Part shown: one piece after another, positions 32,488 through 41,605 of the stretch
Numbering within the stretch: the stretch's first letter is position 1
Layout of the letters: every line of letters starts with the position of its first letter
Origin: VRUE01 sp963796705
GTDB taxonomy: Bacteria > Actinomycetota > Thermoleophilia > Solirubrobacterales > 70-9
Direction: 5' to 3'
DNA length: 64,000 nucleotides
NCBI GenBank assembly: GCA_963796705.1
Contig: CAWCMK010000003.1
Span: forward strand, 1-64,000
Translations under genes and position numbers: made by a program
The notes under the pieces: generated by a model
What the model saw: the letters and a program-made list of their open reading frames with translations, nothing else
The model's database searches: none
What the model was told of the DNA's origin: nothing

Positions 32488-35220
32488 TCAGCGGCGGTGG
32501 CGCTTGTGCCGTGCGTGACCTCCGCCACATGCGCCATCAACCTTGACCGTTTCACTCCAAGTGCGGTCATTCTGGGCGGTGTACTGGAGGTTGACCATCG
32601 TGGGGTGAGTGCAGAGGCTGCGGGTATTGGCCAGGTAACCATGCTTGCCGCCGAAGACCACGAGGTGGAAGTGGCCGACCGGAGCATCGGGCACGACCGG
32701 CACGGTCGTCTGCAGGCGCTGGCCTTTGATCGTCATGGTTTCCGCGCGAGGCACGAGGTTGACCTGGCCGTTGAGAATGAAGGCGAGGCGAGGCAGTCCG
32801 CCGGACCCCGACACCGCGTAGACCGGCCCGCTGAGGGGAGCTTCGAGAAGCGGCGTCGTGGTCGTGGCCTTGCCGATCGCCTGCCGCCCAGCGCACTGGG
32901 TCGCGGCAAGTTCCTTCTCCGTGCAGATGTTCCCGAGATGTTCCTGGTCGATCTCGAAGGCGTTGGGCAACGTCACCGACATCGACTTGATGTTGGCGTC
33001 GCCGGTTCGAGTCTTGAGATCGAACTGAAGCGCCGCGTTTGCCCCGCGATGGGTGGCCTTGGGTCCTCCGAGCTGCTTCACCGTCATGTGCGGCTCAAAG
33101 GGAAGAGTCGCGCAGTTATCGACGTGGAAGTAGGAGGAAAAGTCGGCAACCGTGCCCTGGTCGCCAATCCCCTGGGATTCGACGGAGAGCGGCGAGCAAT
33201 TGGTCGGGTTGATCGTGAAATGTTCGCGATCGATGTTCACCTGGATGGAGCGCATGCGGATCGGAACCCCGCCGATTATCGAGGGCACGGTGTCGGAGAT
33301 CGCGCTGACCTGGGCGGTCAGCGGATCGATGTGCAGGGCGACGCGGACCACCTGGGTGCCGTAGTCGTAGGGCCCCGCGAGCGCTGGGGTCACCGCGGCG
33401 AGCGAAAGGGGAGCGCCCTTGAAGGGGCCCGCCAGATACATCCTGCCGACAGCGTGGAAGGGGTGGGAGCCGGGACCGGCGGCGACGTTCGTCGTGCCGA
33501 TTTGGCTGGAGGCCGGGCAGCTCGGACTCTGCTGCTCGGCGCGGCCCGAGTTCTGGGCGGCGGCGGCGATGTCAGCCTCAGGGCAGTAGGTGATGCCCCT
33601 CAGGTCTCCGGTGAAGCCGGGCGGCATCCTGAAGTTGAGATCGCCGAGGAACTGATCCCCGTCTTCGCGGTCGAGTTTCAGGTGGAAGTCGGTGAACTCG
33701 CCGCCCACCGGGTTGGACGAACCGGCCGCCAGGTGCGGTCTGAAGGGACGGATTTCGCCGGGACAGGCCGAGCCGCCCGGGCCCGAGCCGACTTCGAGCA
33801 CCGGCTGGGAATGCTGCGGCGCGAGCGAGCCGTTCCAGGGGGTCAGGAACGAATCGCCCTGGTAGATGCCGCACTGCGTTGGCGTCGCCACAAGCCCGCG
33901 ATCGGAGGCGAAGAGATGAAGGTTGAACTGTTCGAAGGGTACCTGGGGCAGGTCGGTGACCCGCATCTCCAGCTGCCCCGTCTGCGGATCGGGGAAGGCC
34001 TGCGCAACGATCTTGGCGTGGATGCCAAAGCCGTTGGCGATCATGAGGACCCGGTACTGATTGCCCGGCTTCGGTTCGCCAAAATACAGGGACCCGACCA
34101 GCGGGGCATCGAGCGCCGGCGTCTCGATGTCGAAGTTGCCGATCTTTGAGTTGTCGGGACATTCGTCGGGCGCCAGACTGTCGAAGTTCGCCTGTGCGTC
34201 GCTGCAATCGGTCTGCCCATCCGCCGCGTCGGGGTTGATCGAGATCCCGACCGGAAGCTCGAGGGTGGCCGAGCGCAGCGTCGAGGGCGAGTTGGCAATC
34301 CCGAGGAATTGGGCTGCCTTCAGCTGCATTTCAAGACCCGAGGCGCTGTCAGAGCGCGAGGTGGTGAGGGAAGCATTGAAGACAGGGTCAAAGGCCTCGT
34401 TTTCGCACCCGGTCGTCGCCGGATAGGTGCCTTCGGCAGCGGACGGATGGGCTTCGTCACGGTAACTGGTGACGACCAATTTGAACGGAAGCGGTTCACC
34501 GCTGCAGGTCGTCGGGTTATCGATCAGCGGCTGCAGCGGATGTGCGGATTGATGTGGATTCGAGCTGTTCTGAGAAGCGCAGAATGCCGTCGCTTCCCCG
34601 GGGCAGCCCGCCGGAGCCCCCGGCGCGCCCTTCGGGAAGCGTTCGTCGTCATGTTTTACCGAGGCGGGGAACCCCCAGACGGTGATGTCAGCGGAGTACA
34701 GGGGGATCTCCTGAGAGATGCCGGAGACGGTCATCGTCAGCCCATAATCGGTGTTGGTCCGAACCTTGATCGGGATGTTGATCGGCACGTTTGCGATCGG
34801 CGCAATGAAGGCGAGCCTCGCCGTCTCATCGGGGGACTCTGACTCCATATCGAAGACCGGCGCGGTTCCGAGCAGCGTCCGTTCGAAGCCGCCGTAATTG
34901 GCTTTCACGGTGATTATCCCGACCTGCGAATCGACGGGGCATTGAGTCAGGGCGAAGTCTTCGGCGGTGCACTTTTCCGCCGCGTTGGGATTGCCGAACA
35001 GTCCCTGCGGGAGCTGGACCGCGGCTTCGCGGACTGATTCGGGATTGCCGGGGTTTTCCAAGGCGAAGGAGGTCTCGAGGTTGGGGTGCCCGCCGGCCTG
35101 GGTGGTGCTGCTGGAGATCTGCAGGGATTCGATCCCCACCGCCCCCTGCGCCGGCGTAGCCCATCCAGCAGCGAGAAACGCTGCAGCGGCGAAGCCGATC
35201 AAGATCCTCTTGGCGCTCAT
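32488..35220 (-). CDS. Giant secreted protein, family B (TQAGGHP type), copy 1
   Basis: 910 aa from ATG 35220, 9 bases from an AAGGAG site. A signal peptide (ILIGFAAAAFLAAGWATPAQG) leads into the STTQAGGHPNLETSF head shared by all family B proteins. The body consists of at least four related beta units built as LPxGxxxNPxA...C...CPxxSxIG...TPxLxxPLxGxVYxxxP, each with a Cys pair. A repeated GPYDYGTQVVRVAL segment and a final VFGGKHGYLANTRSLC unit complete it. It ends in a short Gly/Cys and basic tail (ARHKRHRR). Last gene of the five-gene operon, 30 bases after the family A stop. Role inferred: cell-surface or wall structure. Confidence 0.75.
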   Translation of the reverse strand: MSAKRILIGFAAAAFLAAGWATPAQGAVGIESLQISSSTTQAGGHPNLETSFALENPGNPESVREAAVQLPQGLFGNPNAAEKCTAEDFALTQCPVDSQVGIITVKANYGGFERTLLGTAPVFDMESESPDETARLAFIAPIANVPINIPIKVRTNTDYGLTMTVSGISQEIPLYSADITVWGFPASVKHDDERFPKGAPGAPAGCPGEATAFCASQNSSNPHQSAHPLQPLIDNPTTCSGEPLPFKLVVTSYRDEAHPSAAEGTYPATTGCENEAFDPVFNASLTTSRSDSASGLEMQLKAAQFLGIANSPSTLRSATLELPVGISINPDAADGQTDCSDAQANFDSLAPDECPDNSKIGNFDIETPALDAPLVGSLYFGEPKPGNQYRVLMIANGFGIHAKIVAQAFPDPQTGQLEMRVTDLPQVPFEQFNLHLFASDRGLVATPTQCGIYQGDSFLTPWNGSLAPQHSQPVLEVGSGPGGSACPGEIRPFRPHLAAGSSNPVGGEFTDFHLKLDREDGDQFLGDLNFRMPPGFTGDLRGITYCPEADIAAAAQNSGRAEQQSPSCPASSQIGTTNVAAGPGSHPFHAVGRMYLAGPFKGAPLSLAAVTPALAGPYDYGTQVVRVALHIDPLTAQVSAISDTVPSIIGGVPIRMRSIQVNIDREHFTINPTNCSPLSVESQGIGDQGTVADFSSYFHVDNCATLPFEPHMTVKQLGGPKATHRGANAALQFDLKTRTGDANIKSMSVTLPNAFEIDQEHLGNICTEKELAATQCAGRQAIGKATTTTPLLEAPLSGPVYAVSGSGGLPRLAFILNGQVNLVPRAETMTIKGQRLQTTVPVVPDAPVGHFHLVVFGGKHGYLANTRSLCTHPTMVNLQYTAQNDRTWSETVKVDGACGGGHARHKRHRR

Positions 35221-35250
35221 CCTCGATATCTCCTTGCTCATCGCCATGAC

Positions 35251-38200
35251 TCAGCCGTGATGTCGCCGGTGACGGCGCCTGCTGCGCTGTTTCCGCAGGC
35301 ACTTGCCGTGCCGCCTGACCGCGTGCTTGCCGCACTTCTGAGCGGTGAAGTTGCCGACATTTCCTTCTAGCGTCCCGATCAGTGGCGGCGCGGCGGCCTG
35401 GCTGCCGGGTCCGTGGCACTCATCCGATGCCTGACAGGGGGGTGGAACGATGTCCGCGAAGAACCCGCCGTCTTCGCGAGCGTCATAGATCTTCATCGCG
35501 GTCCCGTTGCCATCCTGGGCCGATAGAACCTGGCGGGTGAAGAAGAACGCGTCCTTCCCGTTTGAGCTGACGGTGACAAGACCCGAGCCCGTGCCGCTGC
35601 TGCCGCTCGAGATCAGCTCGATGACGCCGTTCTCCCACTCGTAGGCGTCCTTCTGCTTATTGGTATCTCGCAGGGCCAGCTGCTCGGCAGAGGTGAAGAA
35701 GACACGGCCGTTATCGCTGAGATTCAGACCGGTCGTCGAGAGGACCGTTTCCGTAGACGGTGCGGCCCCGGTCGGCGCGCAGGAGACGCAGGACAGGGAT
35801 TCGCTCGGCGCGTCAAAGCGGTAGATCTCCGAGTGCCCGAGGTTCGTGTAGCCGGTAAGCGACAGGTTGGAGGTGAACACCGCATCCTCGCCGCTCGGGG
35901 TGACCTGGAAGTCGCCATAGGTGACGAGCTCGTTGTTTTCGCGCGCATCCCTGACGGCCGGGTTGTCGGGTTCCAGCGTGGCGACGAACTGCGGTTCGGC
36001 GCCCGGTGTGTGGACGAAGAGATTCGGGGCGCCCGCGGTCCCCTGCCCATCCAGCGTCTCCGGGGAGAGGAAGTAGACATCGCCAGAGGCCGAGGCGACG
36101 CCGGCGCCGCCGGGAAGCGCGAGCACATCACAGTTCGGCGTGCCGGAGAGGTTGTTCCACCGCGCGGTTTTTTTGCTCGGAACGGGGCTGCAGGCGTCGC
36201 TGTTTCCGCCGCCGCTGCCGAGAGAGAGGAGATGCGTCGTCACGGTGCCATCGGCGGCGACTTCGGCTTCATAGAGGTCAACGCTCGAATCGGTATCGCC
36301 CGGGAGGAGCTTCTCTGAGGTCGTGAAGAAGACCCTCGACCCATCGGCGCTCATCCCCGCATACAGCGCCCCGACGCTGGCGCTGGGCATCAGATCGACG
36401 GTCTTGGAGGAGTCGCCGATGTTCATGTAGAGGTGCCAGTAACTGTTGCCGGCACTGTCGGTGGAGACTTTGCGCCCGAGAAGAATTCGGGAGCCGTCGG
36501 AGGAGATGTCGAGCTCGCCTACATTGCCACCGGTCATGGTTCCGCTCCCGTCCGGCTTCCGCGAGACGACGTGCGTGACGCCGGTCTGGAGGTTCCTGTC
36601 ATAGATCGCCAGTTCACCTGCAAGCCCGTCGCTGGTGAATTTCGAGGTCGACCCAAAGACCAGGTGACTGCCATCGGCAGAAAGGGCTTTGGCGACGTAG
36701 CCGGTGGATTCTGCTTCGGGGCCCGGATTGAGGGGGCCGGCCATGCCCTGCTCGAGGGTTCCGCTCGAGAGTCGGACCGGGATGCCGGTCGAGCCGTCCT
36801 GGAAGCACGGTTTGCAGAGATTCGGTCCGCCGAATGCAAAGGTCGACAGTGAGGCATCCGCAGCCGCCAGCGGTGAGCCGAATGCGCTCGCCGAGGGAGC
36901 GCCGTCGGCAGCGATACCCACATAGCGCGTCGTCCAGCCTTCGTGCCCCCTTTCGGCAACGTAGGGGTCGAGACCGAGGTTCGGTGGGTTACCGGAGACC
37001 CCCGGAATCGTCCCGTAGTGCAGCGAGTAGAGCAGCCGGTCGGGCGCCGCGGGGTGAGCCATCGGCGGTGTCTCTCCGGGGATCAGGTCGCTCTGGACGT
37101 TGTATCCGCCCGTGTAGGAGGCCGATGCGAGCTCATAGGCGCGGCAGTCGAGCAGCAGGGCCGATCCGGTCTGTTTGCGGACAAGCGCGTTGGGACAGGT
37201 GTCCTGGGTAGCGGGATAGGTCGCAAACGTCCTGAAGGTGCTGTCAAATGCGTCGGTGGTGCCGCTTTCGTTCTTGGCGACCAGACGGTAGTGATAGGTC
37301 GTTCCCGGCGTCAGACCTACGATCAGCGTGCTGAAGGTTTCTTTCTGTGTGGGCGATTCGGTTGACTTGTCGGTGATCGGGATGCTGGTCCCGTAGCCGG
37401 TGTCGGTTCCGTATTCGAAGTGGTATTCGGCGGTCGAGCCGTCCGGGTCGATCGTTCCAGTCAGCCGGGCCCCGTCGCTGTTGACTTCGGAGGCGAACTC
37501 GTTGCTGAGAACTGGGGGGCCCTGAGGCTTGAATTCGACGTCTTCGCCGGTGCCCTGGCCGTTTGCGTTTGCTGCGATCAATCGGTAGTGATAGGTCGTC
37601 CCGGCGGTCAGACCGGTGATGTGGGCGCTGACCGCAGTGTTGCCGTCGGCATTGTGGATCGGCCCCGCCGGCTGACAGGGAGCAATTTCCCCGTATTCGG
37701 TCGTGGGTCCCCATTCGAACTTGCAGCTGGTCGTATCGCCGCCGTTGTCCGGGTCGACGTGACCATGCAGGGTTGCCGAAGTGGCTTCGACTTCGGCCGC
37801 ATCGGTGTGCACGGTGGGAACGATGTATTCGACCCCCGGCCCGAAGATGTCGATCTTGCCGCAGTCCTGGACGTAGACATCATTTGTCATTTCGTTGACG
37901 GCGATACCGCGGGAGTTCCCGCACATCCCTTCCGGAAAACCGTGGGCGGGGTCGGGACCCCCGAATTCGCTCAGCAGGGCCCCCGGTGTACTGGAGGTGC
38001 TGGGCGCGAACTCGAGTATGCGGTTGAAGGCATCGACGTAGATGTGCCCGTTTGAGGGGTCGACCGCCACCCCGCGCGCGAAGGTCGACGTCAGGTGGAA
38101 CTTTTCCGCACCGCCCGCGTCGTAAGCGTAAACACCGGATCCCCCCCAGTCGGTCACGTAGTAGTAACCGCTGGTTTCACTGGGCGGCTGGCTGGTGTCG

Positions 38201-38808
38201 ATCGCGAGCTCGCAGTTCCCGATGCCTGGAGTCGAGACGGTTTTCGCCAGCGATTCGCCGCCCGGGCTGAAGCCGTAGAGCCCGCCCCCGTACTGCGACC
38301 ACCAGAAGTTGCCCTGTGGATCCGTGGCACCGCCGCACATGTCGCCGAACGGTTCGATCGGAAAGTTCGGACCGCCTATTTCGATGCCTTCCGGGCTAAA
38401 GGCGTGCAGCCGCTGGCCCTCCTGGAAGACCCAGATCTGGCCCTGGGAGGCACCGCCGGAGTTATCGATGGCGACCCCGGCGTCACCGCCAAGATTGCCC
38501 GGGTGCACCGAGTTGACTCCGGGCGCGAGACCACTGAAGGCGCTGGGGATGCCGCTGGCGGTGAATTTGTCGACGACACCTTCGTAGCCGCCGTCGCTGA
38601 CATAGACATCCTCAGTTTTCTGATCGATCGCGACGTACTGGGTTTCGCTGAATGGACCTGTCGGTTCCGCTTCGCTCTTGGATCCGGTCCCATTGAAGGA
38701 ACTGAGGAAGTTGTGGGTGTGCACCAGGGTCGCCGAGGCGCCCTCGCTGAAGATCAGCGTCGCAGCCGCGCAGATCAACACGACTCTTGTGATCGCTGCC
38801 AGCCGCAT
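35251..38808 (-). CDS. Giant secreted protein, family A (NHL, FnIII-like, TolB-like), copy 1
   Basis: 1185 aa with signal peptide RVVLICAAATLIFSEGASA. Residues about 30-360 form an NHL-type propeller (YVAIDQKTEDVYVSDGGYEG, AVDPSNGHIYVDAFNRILEF). Two FnIII-like repeats with the ITGLTAGTTYHYRLIA motif follow (about 365-560). Then comes the family A junction CPNALVRKQTG plus LDCRAYELASAS, and a TolB-like propeller (about 590-1100; FGSTSKFTSDG, LSADGSHLVFG). The end has CQASDECHGPG, then CGKHAVRRHGKC and a basic tail (RSRRRHRRHHG). It lies one base after the preceding family B gene and 30 bases before the next. Its cargo or ligand is unknown. Confidence 0.78.
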   Translation of the reverse strand: MRLAAITRVVLICAAATLIFSEGASATLVHTHNFLSSFNGTGSKSEAEPTGPFSETQYVAIDQKTEDVYVSDGGYEGVVDKFTASGIPSAFSGLAPGVNSVHPGNLGGDAGVAIDNSGGASQGQIWVFQEGQRLHAFSPEGIEIGGPNFPIEPFGDMCGGATDPQGNFWWSQYGGGLYGFSPGGESLAKTVSTPGIGNCELAIDTSQPPSETSGYYYVTDWGGSGVYAYDAGGAEKFHLTSTFARGVAVDPSNGHIYVDAFNRILEFAPSTSSTPGALLSEFGGPDPAHGFPEGMCGNSRGIAVNEMTNDVYVQDCGKIDIFGPGVEYIVPTVHTDAAEVEATSATLHGHVDPDNGGDTTSCKFEWGPTTEYGEIAPCQPAGPIHNADGNTAVSAHITGLTAGTTYHYRLIAANANGQGTGEDVEFKPQGPPVLSNEFASEVNSDGARLTGTIDPDGSTAEYHFEYGTDTGYGTSIPITDKSTESPTQKETFSTLIVGLTPGTTYHYRLVAKNESGTTDAFDSTFRTFATYPATQDTCPNALVRKQTGSALLLDCRAYELASASYTGGYNVQSDLIPGETPPMAHPAAPDRLLYSLHYGTIPGVSGNPPNLGLDPYVAERGHEGWTTRYVGIAADGAPSASAFGSPLAAADASLSTFAFGGPNLCKPCFQDGSTGIPVRLSSGTLEQGMAGPLNPGPEAESTGYVAKALSADGSHLVFGSTSKFTSDGLAGELAIYDRNLQTGVTHVVSRKPDGSGTMTGGNVGELDISSDGSRILLGRKVSTDSAGNSYWHLYMNIGDSSKTVDLMPSASVGALYAGMSADGSRVFFTTSEKLLPGDTDSSVDLYEAEVAADGTVTTHLLSLGSGGGNSDACSPVPSKKTARWNNLSGTPNCDVLALPGGAGVASASGDVYFLSPETLDGQGTAGAPNLFVHTPGAEPQFVATLEPDNPAVRDARENNELVTYGDFQVTPSGEDAVFTSNLSLTGYTNLGHSEIYRFDAPSESLSCVSCAPTGAAPSTETVLSTTGLNLSDNGRVFFTSAEQLALRDTNKQKDAYEWENGVIELISSGSSGTGSGLVTVSSNGKDAFFFTRQVLSAQDGNGTAMKIYDAREDGGFFADIVPPPCQASDECHGPGSQAAAPPLIGTLEGNVGNFTAQKCGKHAVRRHGKCLRKQRSRRRHRRHHG

Positions 38809-41580
38809 CTAGGCCCCCTTTCCATTCGGACGGGCTTCGTGGCTGGAGTGGCGCCTGTGGCGCGCCTTCGCGCAGGCTGCGAGAAGGGGTATGTGCCGGC
38901 GGACCAGGGCGCCATTCTGCCCCGCCATCGTCAGCGCCGCCTGCTTGTGGGTGCCACAGAGGCTTTCGCTGTTCTGCAGCAGGCCCTTGTGGCCGCCGGC
39001 GAGGTTCAGGTTGATGGACGAGAAGGGTACGTCGGGGACGGTCTTGAAACTGGCCCGCAGGCCCCCGTTGACGCTGTCGACCTTCGCGACAGCTTCGATG
39101 TCGACCTGGCCCTCGAGTTTGAGCGCGAGGTCCGGCAATCCCTGTTCGGAGGAGCGGAGATAGACGAAGCCCTTCAGCGGTTGTTCGAGAATCGGCGTGT
39201 CGATTTCGACGTTGCCGATCAATGAGTCTGGCGGGCAGGAGTCCTTGGCGAAGTCGACCCTGGTGCAGACCGATCCGAGGTGCGAGTTATCGAGCTGCTC
39301 GCCGGGTGGGAGCGCGACCGAGACCATCCTCGTGTTCGCTTCGCCCGGCTTCGCCGTCAGGGCCGCGTGGATCGCCGGGTGTCCGAGGCGGTTCAGACCG
39401 CCGCTGAGGTGGAGGCTCAGCTTCGGCGAGTAGGGAAGGACTGCGCAGTTGGAGACCTGGAAGGGGTAGTCGAGATTGGCGACCCCGCCTTCGCTGCCGA
39501 GCACCTGCGATTGGACCGAGAGTCCGGCGCTGCAGTTTGTCGGGTTGAGCGCAAAGCCAGAACGATCAAGGCTGACGAGAATCGAGCGCAGACGCAGAGG
39601 AATTCCTTCGATGATCTGCGGCAGAGCATCGGAGACAGCCGTCACCTGGGCGGTGAGCGGATTGACCTCGAGCGCCGCGCGCACCGCGATATCGCCGAGG
39701 TCATAGGGGCCAGAGACGGCGGGGATCGAGACCAGAAGGCTCAGCTGCCCGCCTTTGTAGGGGCCGGCGAGGTAGACCCTGCCGGGAGCGTAGAAGGGAT
39801 GCGTGCCGGCGCCAACACCGGCGACCGCGGTCCCGATCTGACTCTGGGACGGACATGCCGGAGAGGACTCCTCGCCAAGCCCCGAGTAACCCGGCGAACT
39901 CAGCTTGGTGATCGCGGCATCGGGGCAGTAGGGGATTCCGGCGAGCGTCGCGGAGAACCCCGGTGGAGTGGTGACCTTGAGGCCGCTCAGGTTCTGGTCC
40001 CCATCGGCGCGGTCAAGTTTGAATGCGAACGGACTGTGCGCGCCAGCCGTGGTGTCCCTGCTGCCCGCCCCGACCGTCGGGGCAAACGGTCGGGTCGAGC
40101 CGGGACACGGTGCGCCATCGGGACCCGACGGCAGCGTTCCCCCAAATGGACCCTGATCGACGCTGAAGTAGGCGGTCGACGTCTGGTTCGGCAAGACCGA
40201 ATCCCAGGGCACGAATTCGGTTTCGACCGGGTAGGTCCCACACTTGGAGGGGGTCGCCAGCAGCCCGCGCTCGGAGCCGAAGAAGTGGAGCTTGAAGTCC
40301 TGCAGTGGACTCTGGGGGAGATTGAGGAAGCTGACGGTGAGCTGACCGGTCTGGGGATCCGCATGGGCGGATCCGGCAAGCTTGACATGGGTCGAGAAGC
40401 CGTCGCCGGTGACGATCAGCCGGTATCGGTTACCGGGCTGTGGTTCGCCGAGGTAGATTCCGCCATCGATCGGGCCAGGCAGCGCCGAACTGTCGATTTC
40501 GGCAGTGCCCACCTTGGAGAATTCGGGACAGTGCGCGGCGTTCAGAGTGCCGAACGATGCCTGGGCATCCGTGCAGTCGGTCTTACCATCGGCCGCGTTG
40601 GGGTTGATCGAGAAGCCCTCCGGCAGCGTCACCTTCGTGGCCTTGATCTCAGATGGAGAGGGCGTGCCGGAGCTCTGCGGCTGGGGCACCGAGAGGTCGA
40701 CATCGAGGCCCGTCGCCGTGTCGGCCTGGGTGGTCGTCGGCTTCGCCGTGAGGCTCGGGTTGAAGCTCAGCTGATCGCAGCCGGTGGTGGCCGGCCAGGC
40801 GGTCGTGGCGTGCAGTTCTGTGAAGTCGTAGTAGAGAAGGTTCAGCCCGGCGCTCAGCGGTTCTTCGCAGGACGTCGGGTTCTCGAGGAACGGAAGGACG
40901 GTCCCGGTGAACGGTGTCGGCGGCTTGCCCGGACATGGTTCGGGGTACTGCGGGAAGCAGAGACCGGTCTCGGGCGGCTGCCAGCGACTCGGCGCATGAA
41001 CCGGATCGCCAGGCACACCCCAGAGATGCAGCTTAACTCCGCTCAGAGGTAGGAGATGGAAGATGCCTGTCGTACGGCCGTTGAGCCCGTAATCGCTGTC
41101 GGTTCTTCCCGCCAGTTCGATAAACACGGGCGCATTGATCAGCGGTGCGAAGAAGCCCAGGAGTCCCGGTTCACCGGGGTGGGGCTCCATGTTGTAGAGC
41201 GGCTGTTGCCCAAAGAGGACGCTCGCCATGCCGACCTGTGAGTCAGGCGGACAGGAGGTCTGGCTGAAGGAGAGCAGTGTGCAACGCGGCACCGCGCTGG
41301 TGTTGCCGATGAAGCCTGTCGGAAATTCATTTTTGATTTCGAACGGGTCCTGACATTCGCAGGCCGGATTTTCCGATTCAGGAGCACCGCCTTCGTTGAC
41401 CACCCGATTGTCGAAGGTCTGAGAGATGTCGACGTTGGGGTGCCCGCCCGCCTGGGTCGTCGACGGACTCATCGAGAAGGAGTTGATGTGCGCGTAGCCG
41501 AAGGCCGAACTGGCGCTCACCATCGCCGCCACCAGCAGGAGCGAGAGAGTGAGGGCCAGGGGCCCGATACGGTTCGTCAC
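38809..41580 (-). CDS. Giant secreted protein, family B, copy 2
   Basis: 923 aa from GTG 41580, which has GAGGAG six bases upstream; the frame is open further but this start has the only good ribosome site. Signal peptide: PLALTLSLLLVAAMVSASSAFG. The head is SPSTTQAGGHPNVDI. Repeating Cys-pair units follow (FPTGFIGNTSAVPRC; CPPDSQVGMASV; LPEGFSINPNAADGKTDC; CPEFSKVGTAEI). Conserved later blocks are GPYDLGDIAVRAAL and GGHKGLLQNSESLC, and the protein ends CAKARHRRHSSHEARPNGKGA. It is preceded 25 bases upstream by its family A partner (41606-45715) and followed directly by the next family A gene. Confidence 0.75.
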   Translation of the reverse strand: MTNRIGPLALTLSLLLVAAMVSASSAFGYAHINSFSMSPSTTQAGGHPNVDISQTFDNRVVNEGGAPESENPACECQDPFEIKNEFPTGFIGNTSAVPRCTLLSFSQTSCPPDSQVGMASVLFGQQPLYNMEPHPGEPGLLGFFAPLINAPVFIELAGRTDSDYGLNGRTTGIFHLLPLSGVKLHLWGVPGDPVHAPSRWQPPETGLCFPQYPEPCPGKPPTPFTGTVLPFLENPTSCEEPLSAGLNLLYYDFTELHATTAWPATTGCDQLSFNPSLTAKPTTTQADTATGLDVDLSVPQPQSSGTPSPSEIKATKVTLPEGFSINPNAADGKTDCTDAQASFGTLNAAHCPEFSKVGTAEIDSSALPGPIDGGIYLGEPQPGNRYRLIVTGDGFSTHVKLAGSAHADPQTGQLTVSFLNLPQSPLQDFKLHFFGSERGLLATPSKCGTYPVETEFVPWDSVLPNQTSTAYFSVDQGPFGGTLPSGPDGAPCPGSTRPFAPTVGAGSRDTTAGAHSPFAFKLDRADGDQNLSGLKVTTPPGFSATLAGIPYCPDAAITKLSSPGYSGLGEESSPACPSQSQIGTAVAGVGAGTHPFYAPGRVYLAGPYKGGQLSLLVSIPAVSGPYDLGDIAVRAALEVNPLTAQVTAVSDALPQIIEGIPLRLRSILVSLDRSGFALNPTNCSAGLSVQSQVLGSEGGVANLDYPFQVSNCAVLPYSPKLSLHLSGGLNRLGHPAIHAALTAKPGEANTRMVSVALPPGEQLDNSHLGSVCTRVDFAKDSCPPDSLIGNVEIDTPILEQPLKGFVYLRSSEQGLPDLALKLEGQVDIEAVAKVDSVNGGLRASFKTVPDVPFSSINLNLAGGHKGLLQNSESLCGTHKQAALTMAGQNGALVRRHIPLLAACAKARHRRHSSHEARPNGKGA

Positions 41581-41605
41581 GGTCGTCTCCTCGGTCGTCG
41601 ATCGC

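Noticed and set aside
39280..41052. Plus-strand frame of about 590 codons
   Set aside because: Antisense of a family B gene with signal peptide and conserved Cys units; Arg/Gly-rich noise.
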